Source: Rallus limicola | Taxonomy: Eukaryota > Chordata > Aves > Gruiformes > Rallidae | Length of the DNA stretch: 64,000 nt | Assembly: GCA_022605955.1 (NCBI GenBank) | Contig: JAKCOZ010000003.1 | Location: 44,046,761-44,110,760 of the forward strand | Direction: 5' to 3' | Shown here: positions 1-10,999 of the stretch, in pieces | Numbering within the stretch: the stretch's first letter is position 1 | Layout of the letters: each line of letters starts with the position of its first letter | Translations under genes and position numbers: made by a program | The notes under the pieces: model-generated | Databases searched by the model: none | What the model was told of the DNA's origin: nothing | Seen by the model: the letters and a program-made list of their open reading frames with translations, nothing else

Positions 1-3000
1 ATGCTAAGATGAATCTAAAAGTAACCATTTAAGCCTATCCCATAGTGCTATTAATAGTGAGAGGATATTGATTTTTTTAACTTGTATGAACTCATGCCAT
101 TCTACTTCTCATTTTAAAGAACAAAGCATCTCAAGCAAATGGAAAAAGCATTTGTTTACCTGCCTTGTGGTTGGTGTTATGGAAACACAAACATCCTTGA
201 AAGACAAAGTAAAATAGGGAAAGTGCTGAAACTGCCACGGATGCAGCGCTAAGCTTCTACCTCGGTGTTGAAACCTCAGCGAGCAGAAGGAACATCTGCA
301 GAAGAGGAAGGCAAGTTTTCTTATCATTTGGTCTGTGGTGCTGCACTCAAGGGTATTACCTCATGGTTCTCAGGACTGTGACTTGTGTGATATGAAGAGC
401 GATAAAATTTGTGAACCGTCTTCCTGTGGAGTCAGGGCTGGGAGCTGCTGTTGGCATTAGCTGAACATGAAGGTCAGCCTGGGTATGAACAGCGAAAAGC
501 CATGGGTCCATGGGTCACCCTCCATGGCTCTCTTAAATCTAATTAGAGTACCTTACCTCTTCTTAGATATATATTGCTATGTTTTCTGAATCTGAACTAT
601 GAAGAGTGCTACAAACCTCTCCTTTACTCTCCTGGTGTTACTTTGTCTCATATAATGATGACTGGCTAGTGGATGTGTAAAGGTCTTGCTGCTTCCTGTG
701 TTCCTTTTCACACAGAAGTGTGCTTTTTCATGTGGCCAATATATGCAGGACTGTTCAGCATGAAATGGGTGGGTCAGGTACCTCCCGTGTAACCGGTGGA
801 GTAGCCTGAGTGCTAGTGTTGAATGGTCTGGAGACCTTGATGTAAACAGCTTTGCTGTTACTCCCAAAGCTCTCCGCCAAGGAAATGACAGATAAACCAT
901 GAGAAAGCTTGAATAGTAATCTCTTTTGGTAGGATCATCACTAACTGTGGTGGGATTCCCACAGAAAAAAAAAAAAAAAAAAAGGAAAAGAAAAAGAAAA
1001 AGGAAAAAAATGTCCTCATGTGCCCCAAAAACATTTAACATGTGTTATAAATAGCAAGATCAGAAACTGCAGATCCCATTTCCAGCTCTGTGTGATCAGG
1101 CATTGGCAGTGCACTGAAGGCTCTAGATATGTCTGTGCTCATTTAAAGCCTTAGCCTGGACACTTTACAGAAGATGCTTGGAAAGATGCTGAGTGCATTC
1201 ACTGTTTTATTCCCCATGGGTGTGCAAATTTCCAAAGTGGCTTTGATAATCTTGACCTGGAGATCCAGTGCAGAGCATATTGTCTGTCCTTGGCTCTTAT
1301 TCAGGTGAGGAGAAATGCTGGGTTCTGGATCTGCATGTGCCTCTGCTTTTAGAAATGATTTGGGAAAGTGGAAGGACGGCACTCTGGAGCCATTACAGTC
1401 TCTGCTATACATGTATGTTTGGGCACATTTTCAAGCCTTTATTTCCTCACCCATGAAGTCTTTGAGTGGTTGCATTCTGTCTTGTAAGCGCTCTATTTAG
1501 GGCTTTTCCAACATGTATTTACAAGCCCATATGGATGTGCTGAGGATCCAGCTGGAGAATAGGCCTTGCTGTAGAAATTCCTGGCTCCAATTTATTGTGA
1601 ACATCTTGCTACTCATAGGGATTTGGAGAGGGAAGGAGCACAGTAGGAAATGACATCCACAATTCCTAGTGACATGGGCCAAAGCTGGATGCCTAAGCCT
1701 CCTTTTGAAAGTCTTCCTCTTTCTAAGGAATACGCATTCTTAACATATTCTCTGCTGGTATAAATAACAATAATAAAATATATAAATAATAAAGCCACGC
1801 TACTTTTATGAACACATACAACTGTTCTCATTTTATCTTCTCCCTCCTTTCACTGTCATCATCTAAGGGAGTCTTTAACCAAAAATAGATTAAACTAACC
1901 TGTTCTGGATTGTATTTGCAGCTTGCCTAGTTGAATGTGTTTCAACTGATGAGCTGTAGCTTGTTAAGCCATGGCAACCCTTTGTCCACAGTCTGACTGA
2001 TAGATTTTTAATTGCCTGCTAAAATAAACTGTTCTTTCCACCTTCCCATGGTTATTTTCCTTTATCTCCTTTGACATCCACATTATGAAGTAACAGCATC
2101 ATAATTATTTTTAAAAAGAAGAAGATACTTTGCCTGAGACATTCAGGCTTAGGAGCTCTAACAGCTCAGGACATCACTGGGTGGCATCCTGCCGAATATG
2201 GGTGAAAGGGACAAAAGGTAGGCGAAAGTAAAGCCATGAGTGGGTTAGCACACAACAGAATGGAGGACCCATCTTGATGTCAAATGAGAGAGATGTGACC
2301 TGAAGATCAGTGTGTAGATCAGAGGTGTATAGGTTTTGTGTGGCATGACTACAACTCTGATGAAAGAGACTAAGAAAGTCAATTACCCAGGACAGAAGTG
2401 TTACCTATGGACCGGTACTCCATCTGCAGTGACAAACAACTTGTCTTCCAGTGCTCACCTCCACAGCTGAGCACTCCCATCCCTCAGAAGCTGAAGTTAC
2501 TATTGCCAAGGTATGAATTTTCCTGAGAAGCAAGAGAGATGGCACACATGTCCCTTGAACAGTGTAAGATCTGTGTAGGGAAGAGGTAGAGATTGAGGTC
2601 ATGCAATACATGACTAAGGTGCTCTCTTCATTTAGGAAGATGATCTCTGTTCTTGGCTCTGTGGTTCCAGTAACGGTCCCAGTATCCCAGTCCCTCAAGG
2701 GGAAGAAGAGTCTGCAACTTGGTTCCTTGTCTGAGCAGTGTTTCTCCTTGTTGGTGCTGCATCACTGCTCTCCCTGTTCACACAGCCTTGACAATGTCTT
2801 TCAACCTTCATATTTGAAAATATATTAGAAAAACCCCCGCTTGATTGTCTGTATTTATTCATCTGTTCTGCCTTATTACTGTGCTTTCTACCACACTCTG
2901 GGGTCTTCCCAGATTGTTCCCATGGCTCTGAGACTACATGTATTAGTCCAGGCATTTCCGGCCTTGCCTGGAGTGTGGGCAGTACAAATGACAAAGCAAT

Positions 3001-6000
3001 GTACTCTAGTGTCCCTGCCAGCCCTGAAAACAGAAGAGACCTTGGTTTAGCTTTTTAGCTTGTCTGACCACAAGCAGTTGTGGAGGACATTGCAAATAAG
3101 TGGTGATGGTGCAAACAAGTAAACGGTGCGTTGAACTAACTAGTCTCTCCCCTAACACATTTTAGATGCAGCAGTTGTGCTTCTGAAGCACGCTCATTAA
3201 AATTTCCGTATGTCACATCCTGGAATTGTGTCAGGGCCTGTAGCTGTTCAGTTTCCTTTCTGTCCTACCACGCCGGCTTTCGGGCTGCGCTTCTGCACAG
3301 CCTGAGAGACATCTGCTGGTGAAAGGCATGGTAGCGTCCTGCATGGGTGCCGAATTTAAAACGCCGGCCTTCTAGGTGGCAATGACAGAGATGGCAGTGG
3401 TACCACGCATGCCAAGCAACCGAGGGAGTAGAAGTTTAACAGAAAACTAGTGGGTGCTTAAGGTCCAGCTTAACAAACCGTCCAGTTGTGTAAATGTACT
3501 TTTTGCATCCATAACTGCTGCCCTGGTTTGAAAGCAAGCGGGTATGTTCAGGGTCATGTGTATGCAATTAAGAGGTCCTTCCTGACCGATATGAAAAGGT
3601 CATGGGATCTATCAATGTACTGCAGGATTTATTGCTTCTTTTGGTAACGGTTGGCACTGATTTTTAAGTTTGTTTTCCGAAACAGAGTATTTGCTTTAAA
3701 GGAGCCGTGTTAGCTCAAGTTGGCAATAATGACCCAGTCCAAAAGCTGTCAGGTTTTTATTTGCTTTTCCAAAAAGCAAAAATTACCAAATTACCAAAAA
3801 GCATGGAGGTCCGGTTTTGTGTGAGAAACCCCTTGCATTTCAGCTCCTGCATTTGTTCGTTACTTCTGTAGGAAACAGGCAAGGTGAGAATCAGTAGGTG
3901 ATTTGCATGCTTGTTTAACTGCTACTAGCAAGGAAGAGGTTTGTGCTAGAATTGAGACTTAACTATAATTTACATTTCATGTAACTTGTTTATAAATTAC
4001 AATTTAGCTTTCACAGAGCAGCTTTGCTAGCTAAAATCCAGTCAACCTGCCTCCAACTATATATGCATGCAGAAGTTCTGTTTCTCTCACTGAAATTTGA
4101 TGTGAGATAGAAATATGCACTATCAGATCTAGGTGAATCGTAGCCAGAGATTAGAGATATTCTACCGGGCAAGTGTACAGTGCTTGAAATTATTTCCCCC
4201 CCAGCACATATTCAAAACCAGTCTCCCCCTGACAATGAAAATCTGGATGTGAAAATGGCCTTGTGAGATCTTGTCTCCAGGAGCCATCATGCCTCCCTCA
4301 AACTGCAATGTTACACAAGCAACAGTCACCTTCTCTGTGCCTTCTCGTATGCATAGAAAACTTGCCGTGGTTGAAGTCTGTCTTTTGGGAAGTTCCAGAG
4401 GTAATTGTCTGCAGTAGACTTACAGGGCTTCTGTCAAAAGGAATTAGTATTTCAGCAACTCCTTGGCCAATTCCAGGACAGTACTAAAATAGCTGACTGC
4501 CTTACACATCAGCTGGCCTTACTTAGGAGGAACAACTCAAAGATTTTTAAAAGCAAAATAGTTATCATTCTTCCATTGCTTCCTGCCAGAAAGTTCTTCT
4601 GGCCCAAAAGGTTTCAAGGGAATGAGTGTCTTTATTTTTCAATCATCTGTCTCTATTTATAGCTTATGAGCATTGGAAAATATGTCAAGGAATTGGGAGT
4701 GGAATGGATTTTAGGACTTCAAGCCCAAACATTTTTTTCAGGGGAAGCCTGAGCTGTTCTTGGTGAGAAGGACATCCTGATGGCAAAAGGCCTGAGAGGG
4801 AGGTGTGTCCTGTTCCTAAGGTACACAGCTGAAAAAGGGAAGAGGTTAGTTTCAGGAATAAATCTTCAGTGGATGCAGAGGGTTCCTTATCACTTCCAAG
4901 TGTTAATCTGGAGCCCAGAAGCATCTCTTGAATCTCACTTTTAGATATGATGAAATTTAGCAGTCTCCCTTTGTGGACAGACCAAGTGCTCTTTTTCCTC
5001 ATTGGTCATGACACTAGTTGCAATGCCAGAAAACGTTACTCAGCATCAGTAAGAAATATTCAGTTAAATTAAGTACAATTAAAACTGTGTTCCATCATGA
5101 GTTCCTTTTCTCATAACACATTTTCCCACAGTCATTTTGTCCACTCAGACCTGAATCCCCAGCTGGAGCAGGCTGGCAAAATTAATCCAAAGTCCTTGAA
5201 GTCAAGGTGATTTATATGCACAAGAGATATTTTTTTCACCATTATCAGTTTAAAGATATTTGGCACTTGGCCTTCAAACTCTTGAGCTGTATAATCCTTA
5301 TCTTGGTAAAATCAGCATCAACATCTTCACTGGCTTCAGCAAAGTTGACCGTACATCATTACTACTCAACTATGATCCTTTGAATCATTTCAGCCTCTAC
5401 AGCATACAGCTATGTGTCGATGTGATTATCCCATTGCTTGTTATTCTGGTGTTCTCTCATTTCTTTCTGCTTTTCTATTGCAAATGATATTTCACCTTCA
5501 CTGTTTTATATTCTACCAGAATCTAATTTGAAATGCATTGATCTTATTTACAATTTTTAACACTACTTATTCCTCCCGCTCCTTGTAATTTTCAGTTCGA
5601 CAATCTGGGCTGGGGTATAAAAACACCTTTCCTGTAAGTGTGGTAGTACTTCATCTGGGAACTCATTGGGGGCAACGTCCAGTCACAAAATCTCAGTTTA
5701 GGTCCAAAGTTGCTCAGAAATTGTACCTAGGAGCTTGATTCCTTCTGGCTTTCTATTAAGAGGTAAAAAAGGATAAAAATATTTAAGCTTGGGTTATGTT
5801 GAACAAATTTTCCTGAGGTATTGTTCAGATTTAGGGTTTTTTTTTGCAATCATCCTTCTCCTCCCCTATTTATTTAAAAAAACCCCAACAAAACCCAAAC
5901 AACCAATAACTAAATCAAGGTAAACAAACTTAAAATATGTCTGTGTCACAAGGCTCATTTATAATTCAGCTGACAAGGCTGGCTGATCGCAGGGAAGACA

Positions 6001-7278
6001 GAGAACAGTGAAAGTAACTTTCTACTGCTGTTATGTCACTTTGATTTGCATGTGTTCGTGAATGCATTCACGTTAGGTACTGGTTATGTTTCCTTGTTAA
6101 CTTTAATTAGAGGAGGCTTTGGCTTTGTGTCATTCTCTTTGGAATGGTTGTTCATGTTGTATCCTGCAAGAGTAAAGTGTCTATGTGCTATGTATAATAT
6201 ATACATATGCAAAGAGAATTTGGCATAAAAATCAGAAAGAGATACCCTGTATTTCTTGAAGTATTTAAAATTGAGGACCAAACAATTGCTTCAGCTGCTT
6301 TCAGCTGGGTAGATGGTGTCAGTAACAGATAAATTTGGTCTGATGCCTGTATATTGTGATACTTGATATTTTTGGCAAACTACATAAACAAATATTGTGG
6401 TATTATCCTTGGCAAGCAACAGGAATACCACTCTTGCTTTATTCTTTTTGTCTCCACAAACACTTTATGGCAAGTATTCATCACCAAATAAAATATGAGA
6501 CCATGTACACTGCAAAAACCATTAGGTCATGCATTCTGGCACTCGGCTAGGCTGCAAGGTCTGCCACAAACTTGGCGGAGCTGTGCATAATGCTGACAGT
6601 ATTTCCCATGCAGTGTAAGTCAGATATCCTTTTCCCTTTGTAAACAGAGGCGTGTGTTTTGACTTAGCTGTAGCGGGGGGGTGGTACACTAGTCCTAGGC
6701 TCATTTACCTAGCAAAGACCCACGTGTAAAACTGACATGTAAAATTCACAATGTTTATGGCTTGGTTGGGATTTTAAAAGAATATTCACACCACTACTGC
6801 ATTCACATGCTTCTTTCCCACCCTGCCCTTGCCCACCAGCTAATGCAGACCCCTAACACCCAAGCACCTGAGGAAATTAAAGTTTTTTGTGTCACAGCTA
6901 CTGCAACAATGCCTATTCTACCCAGCCTTCCCTTCTCTCACACTATCTCCTCCTGCCCCACAGCTACTTCTGGCTCCAATCAGCTGAAAGTGCCATCAAT
7001 TATCATCAGTAACAGGATCTTCTTGGAAGATCTCCCTGGGAAGCCTGAGACTTTGGCTTCTCCATCAGTATTTTGTTCTGCAGATGATGACTTTGGCATA
7101 TGTCCCTCAGATACCAGGGTAGAAGTAAGGGATTTTTGTGCATGCTGAAGCTCCTTTTCCAGCAATGCCCTGGGGCTGTGAATAGGAACCTGCCTGCAAG
7201 TTTCCTTTGATCCTCAAACTCCCATTAACTGATTGATAAATGGAAGGCAGTCACTTAATATCTCCGTGGATATGACAC
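1..7278. other. Unassigned intergenic or intronic DNA
   Basis: I find no gene in this stretch. Open frames are short, overlap on both strands, and lack paired splice signals or a recognisable peptide. It contains a simple A-rich tract near 1 kb (listed separately) and a 16-bp perfect palindrome at 6057-6072. No CR1 copy is visible here. The composition is AT-leaning, with few CpG dinucleotides apart from a slightly CpG-richer patch at about 3240-3430 that is too small to call an island. Confidence 0.6.
962..1008. repeat. A-rich simple repeat
   Basis: A run of about 20 A residues is followed by repeated GAAAA and GGAAAA units. It could be a decayed poly(A) tail, but the upstream sequence shows no recognisable retrotransposon or processed gene, so I call only a simple repeat. 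Confidence 0.85.
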
Positions 7279-7339
7279 TTGATTTTTAGAAATTACTGTG
7301 TACTGGGATTTCAGATGAGCAGCATGTACAATTTACCTT
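7279..7339 (+). repeat. Copy 1 of a 61-bp dispersed direct repeat
   Basis: This segment matches 8875-8935 in the same orientation, with about six mismatches over 60 bases by hand alignment. Both copies begin with the same 18 bases and share a block around TTTCAGATGAG and AGCATGTACAATTT. The flanks do not align well, so the homology seems limited to this block. It matches no CR1 part that I recognise. Confidence 0.8.
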
Positions 7340-8811
7340 AGTCTTGGCTTTCTAAGTATCAGCCTTAATGAACTCCTAGTGACCCAGGTGGCTGTAATAC
7401 TCTGTACATTAATTCAGCTGTTTTTCAGTGCTTCTCAGCAATGCTCCCATGTCAGCTCTCTTAGAATCAGTGGAAGGTGTCCATCTAGCAATGTGTACCC
7501 TAAATTAGTGGTGAGGCCACAAGTGTCTATGGGCAACCTGATGGCCAGAACAATTCTGCAGCAGGTTACCAACATCATATTAGGGGGTTTGTGTCATGGA
7601 CCAAGGCACCATTTGAAAGAAATTAAAAAAAACCCAAACAAAAAAGTACTGCCAGAGGTACTTTCATAATGTTTTCTGTTACTATATTCCTTTTCATTCA
7701 CTTTTCTCTAGATTTTCCCTATCAGAAATCAGCATTTGCACCTTATACCCTGGTCACTCCCCACCCACATAAATTGTAAGTCTGAGAAAACTAATTCAGT
7801 TTAAGATAGAGCTTGCAATGTTCAGGAAGAGAACCATAAGATGCAGTTACTTACAATAACAGGGACTCTTATTAGTGAGCTGAGGGGAGCCTTTTTAGTC
7901 CCATGTTTCCAAGACACCAAAGCATGGATGCTGTAAGAATTCAGAATATACAAATCTGCATGTACCTGCTGCAGTACTTCCCTGTACTTTTAATGTTATT
8001 CCAAAGTAGCAAGAACTTTGTGGAATTCTTTTTACTTATAGTGGGCGCTGGCCATACCTGGTCCTACATTGTCACCAGAAATCTCAGAAAATATGGAAGA
8101 TGGAGGACAATATTGGAATGCCTTGGCCATGCTACTGCCATCCTTAGGTAATCACCTGGAACTGAACATCGAAAGAACCCATCTGTTCTGTCATGCCCGG
8201 AGGGGAATCAAGTACAGGTGGGTTATCAGCTCCTTCAGTGCAGGTGGCAACGTGACAGAATTGTTTACATATATCTTTCTGCACGGGGATGTATTATGAC
8301 ATGGTACAGATTTTTAAGAAGAAACCGTGTAATAAAGATCTCAAAAGATGGATACCATCAGAAATAACTTCCCTATTACCTCTTGATACTAAGGATATGC
8401 TCTAACACAGCAGATGTTGATAGTTGCAAGTGTTGTCCTGTTATAAAACAAGTGGGACTCTGGAGCAGAGATCCTTCCCTGTGAATCCTCTTACATGGTT
8501 CTGGATTAAACCTAAAAAAACCCAGCTTTGTTTAAGCCCCGTCTAACAATTGGCAATAGGCTTGGTGAGAAATAACCTGCTTGGCTACATTTCCCATGCA
8601 GAGCTCTTGTCTTCTTTGGTTCCGTTTTGCAGAATTTGCAGGGTTTTTTTATTAATTGTACACACTTTCCTCCCCAGAAAAACAACAACAAAAAAGTCAT
8701 TTCCAGATGGGAAAATGTGTGCCATAGAACCATTTTGTGCCCATCTTTACAGACAATATAGATGGCTTTGGGGCTTTTGTTTGTTTTGAAGCTCAGAGAT
8801 GAAAGACAAAC
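7340..8811. other. Unassigned non-coding DNA
   Basis: No gene, known repeat or RNA is recognisable. The open frames present are short and unsupported by splice sites or protein-like composition. Confidence 0.55.
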
Positions 8812-8822
8812 ATGTGTGTGTG

Positions 8823-8856
<34 letters not shown>
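8812..8856. repeat. Compound (TG)n(TA)n(CA)n microsatellite, inverted symmetry
   Basis: A TG run passes into a TA run and then a CA run. The left arm (TG) is the reverse complement of the right arm (CA), with the TA run in the middle. The block is therefore one long near-perfect inverted repeat that could form a cruciform or hairpin. Such tracts mutate quickly in length. Confidence 0.93.
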
Positions 8857-8874
8857 TTTATATATAAAATATGG

Positions 8875-8935
8875 TTGATTTTTAGAAATTACCATGGACT
8901 GGAATTTCAGATGAGTAGCATGTACAATTTGCCTT
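8875..8935 (+). repeat. Copy 2 of a 61-bp dispersed direct repeat
   Basis: This is the second copy of the 7279-7339 element, about 90 percent identical. It lies between the compound microsatellite at 8812-8856 and the TA tract at 8970-9010, which suggests an insertion or duplication into an unstable AT-rich site. Confidence 0.8.
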
Positions 8936-8967
8936 TATATACTTTACTTTTACTATTTATTTATAAA

Positions 8968-8969
<2 letters not shown>

Positions 8970-9010
<41 letters not shown>
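8970..9010. repeat. (TA)n microsatellite
   Basis: An almost uninterrupted TA dinucleotide run with one TTTA interruption near its right end. It borders the upstream edge of the CpG island by about 100 bases, so composition changes abruptly here. Confidence 0.93.
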
Positions 9011-9011
<1 letters not shown>

Positions 9012-9536
9012 GCCGTTTACATATAAAGCACATCCGAAGCCAATCAAACCCAAGTATTTGGAGTACAACGGGAGCCAGCTTGGCCTCTTGAATCCAGGCT
9101 GACCTGACCGCAGACGGTGAAACGTAGGTCCCCACGTTTGAGGCCGCCTCCGCAGGAGTGCGGCGCTGCACAGCTCTGGGAACCCCGGACGGCGGCGGTG
9201 CCCCCGCCCCGGGTCCCCCCGCCGGACTGGGCACCCGGGCTGCTCACGCGGGGAGGCCACCGCGCGTTTCTTTGACACGGAGACGCGGGGGCTGGAGCTG
9301 CGGATGCCGGCAGCCCAGCGCGCGTGAAAGCATGTCCCCGACGAGCCCTTAACAAAGATGTAAAGCGCAGCGAGAAGTTTTGGGCTGGGAACCGGGGGGA
9401 AACTTGCGGGACGGTTGGGGAAGGGGGTGTGTCCCCAGCGCCCCCCAGCCCCCAGGCCTTTCCGCACGGCGGCTCCTCGGGAAAACCTGCGGCATTCCAC
9501 ACCTCCCCCCCGCGGCTACCGGGGTACGAGGAGGAA

Positions 9537-9592
9537 GGGGACTGGGGGGAGGGGGGTGAGGGTGGGAGGGGCGGCGGGGGGGCGGGCGCGGG
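9537..9592 (+). promoter_or_regulatory. Clustered G-runs, G-quadruplex candidate
   Basis: At least six runs of three to seven G residues, separated by one to a few bases, lie within the CpG island. The spacing meets the usual G-quadruplex pattern of four G-runs with short loops. Some of the same runs also give GGGCGG-like Sp1 sites. Confidence 0.6.
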
Positions 9593-9621
9593 AAAGCGCG
9601 GGCGCGCCCGGCCCGGGCGGC

Positions 9622-9631
9622 GCCACGTGGC
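9622..9631. promoter_or_regulatory. Palindromic E-box GCCACGTGGC
   Basis: A perfect 10-base palindrome centred on CACGTG, inside the densest part of the CpG island. This is the form preferred by bHLH-zipper factors such as USF, MYC/MAX and TFEB. Binding is inferred from sequence and island context only. The CpG in its core would make it methylation sensitive. Confidence 0.55.
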
Positions 9632-9860
9632 CGCGCCGCCGCCCCGCGCCCGCCGGCAGGTGGCGCGCGCCCGCCGCTGCCACCGCCCGGTCGCCCCCGG
9701 GGCACGGCGCCGTCCCGGTCCCGGACCCGATTCGCCCGGGCCGCCCGGCGGGAGGCGCCGGGGGCGGAGGGGGCGCGGGGGTGGAGGCGCGGCCGCCGCG
9801 CATCTCCCCTGTCGTTCCCGCTGCGAGGAAGCGGGCCGCCTCCCCCCCTCCGCCCCCCGC

Positions 9861-9890
9861 CCGCCGCCGCCGCCCCGCCCCGGCCGCCGC
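9861..9890. promoter_or_regulatory. CCG repeat with embedded GC box (CCCCGCCCC)
   Basis: Several CCG units run into CCCCGCCCC at 9873-9881, a consensus Sp1/KLF GC box on the minus strand. Such boxes in CpG islands typically lie within about 100 bases of a transcription start. I cannot place the start itself. Confidence 0.6.
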
Positions 9891-10109
9891 CGCTCCGGGT
9901 TGCAAGCGGGAGGAGCCGCGAGCGGCGGGAGCGCACGGCGCTCGGACTGCCCGCTCCCTTTGTGCCCGCGCCGCGGCTCTGCGGCCGGGCGAAGCGCTGC
10001 TTGCCGAGCGCTCTTTGCGAGCTCCGGGGGTCTGTGTGGCCCGGGGGGGCCTGCGCCCCTCTGCGGGGCTGCCGCGCCCCCCCACCGCTGTCGCGCGCCC
10101 GCCCGCTGG

Positions 10110-10115
10110 CACGTG
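10110..10115. promoter_or_regulatory. Second E-box CACGTG
   Basis: A second CACGTG core lies about 490 bases from the first, near the right end of the CpG island, flanked by CTGG and CTGC. Two CACGTG sites in one island is mildly notable, but a role is inferred only. Confidence 0.45.
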
Positions 10116-10673
10116 CTGCGGGCAGCGACCCCGCGAATCGCTGGGAGCAGCTCGGCGGGGCTCCGGCAGGCAGGCGGCATCACCGGCACCGTCCGGCAGC
10201 ACCCCCGGCACCGCCACCGCCACGGGTCCGGCTGTGCCACACGCGGCTCGAAGCTTCTGTAGCGAAGTCTGGGTTCTGGTCGCCCCTGTCTGTTGGGTTG
10301 GTTTTTGTGGTGGGTTGGGGTGGTGTTTTTTTGGGGGGGTGTGTTATAGGCTAATGATCTTTTATAATTTTACATTATTTTTTAAAGCATGGATTTAATT
10401 CCCTTACACTAGGCTACTTTTGGTGTTAGCGCATGACTCCAGACACTGGCACGTCACCAGGCCTGGCGCGACGCCGTGCGGTGTTACATGGCGCTATGTA
10501 TTTTAATCCCACTCTTCATGCGTTCTTCCTTCTGACCGTGCCAGTGACCATTGGCTGGTCTACATCAGGAGCCACGTTACTCAGACGAATGCAGTTACCT
10601 TCTCCATCTATGTTGCACACGTACACACACATTCTACGTGTGCTGCGGCGGGGCTTCTGCTGCGTTACATAAA

Positions 10674-10709
10674 GTTCTTCCCCTACTAATATGTTAAATG
10701 GAATGGTTA
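10674..10709 (+). repeat. Left flanking direct repeat of a CR1 fragment
   Basis: About 36 bases here resemble 10912-10947 in the same orientation, sharing a starting block TTCTTCCCCTACT and then ATGTTAAA, with roughly six mismatches. The two copies bracket the CR1 fragment at 10705-10915. They could be an aged target-site duplication or a local duplication. Confidence 0.55.
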
Positions 10710-10915
10710 CGCAGAATGGTAGGGATTGGAAGAGTCTTCTGGAGACCATTCTAGTCCAACCCCCTCGCTAAAGCAGGATCACCTAGAGCACATTGCACAG
10801 GATCATGTCCAGACAGGCTTTTGGTATCTCCAGAGAAAGAGACTCCACAACTTCTCTGGGCTGCTGCCTCCTCTGCTCTGCCATCCTCAGAGTGAAGGAG
10901 TTTTTTCTCATGTTC
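10705..10915 (-). mobile_element. CR1 LINE, 3' end fragment
   Basis: Read on the minus strand this is the CR1 3' terminal region. The plus strand shows the reverse complements of the usual CR1 landmarks: a TTGGAAG motif, then CTAGTCCAACCCCC, then the motif for a hospitalised-looking LPREAVE-type C-terminal coding region (CTCTGGGCTGCTGCC), then AGTGAAGGAGTTTTTTCTCATGTTC. About 210 bases remain, so it is severely 5'-truncated, which is typical of CR1. Divergence is visible against the neighbouring copies. Confidence 0.85.
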
Positions 10916-10947
10916 TTCCCCTACTGACATGTTAAACTGAACAGTTA
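10912..10947 (+). repeat. Right flanking direct repeat of a CR1 fragment
   Basis: This is the partner of 10674-10709, immediately right of the CR1 fragment. The identity of about 83 percent would fit two copies made at insertion that have since diverged, but CR1 is not known for long target-site duplications, so a local duplication is also possible. Confidence 0.55.
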
Positions 10948-10999
10948 GCTTTGACCTACTGCGATTTCATCTCTGCTTGGCAGACAGGCCCAACCGCAG

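Larger units (their letters stand above)
9110..10265. promoter_or_regulatory. CpG island, probable promoter of an unidentified gene
   Basis: CpG dinucleotides, which are scarce in the rest of the window, become very frequent here and GC content rises steeply, peaking at about 9590-9920. The island contains GC boxes, two E-boxes, C-rich and G-rich runs and short CCG repeats, but no TATA box, as is usual for vertebrate CpG-island promoters. Transcription direction is unclear. A plausible plus-strand donor (GGGTGAGG) lies near 9556 and a plausible minus-strand donor (CGTGAGC) near 9243-9249. Frames of 200-400 codons are open on both strands at once, but they are rich in Pro, Arg, Ala and Gly and match nothing I recognise, so they reflect GC richness. 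The first exon may be largely untranslated. The only distant coding candidate, at 59365-59445, is on the plus strand and weakly favours plus-strand transcription. Confidence 0.85.

Noticed and set aside
5596..5633. Microexon-like 38 bp between TTTTCAG and GTAAGTG
   Set aside because: The pyrimidine tract is weak, 38 bases is not frame-preserving, and no partner exon is seen.
6057..6072. Perfect 16-bp palindrome CGTGAATGCATTCACG
   Set aside because: About one perfect 16-base palindrome is expected by chance in 64 kb, and there is no promoter context.
9004..10398. Open frames of 195 to 398 codons on both strands across the CpG island
   Set aside because: They overlap one another in several frames, are dominated by Pro, Arg, Ala and Gly, and match no known family. 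Stop codons are simply rare in such GC-rich DNA.
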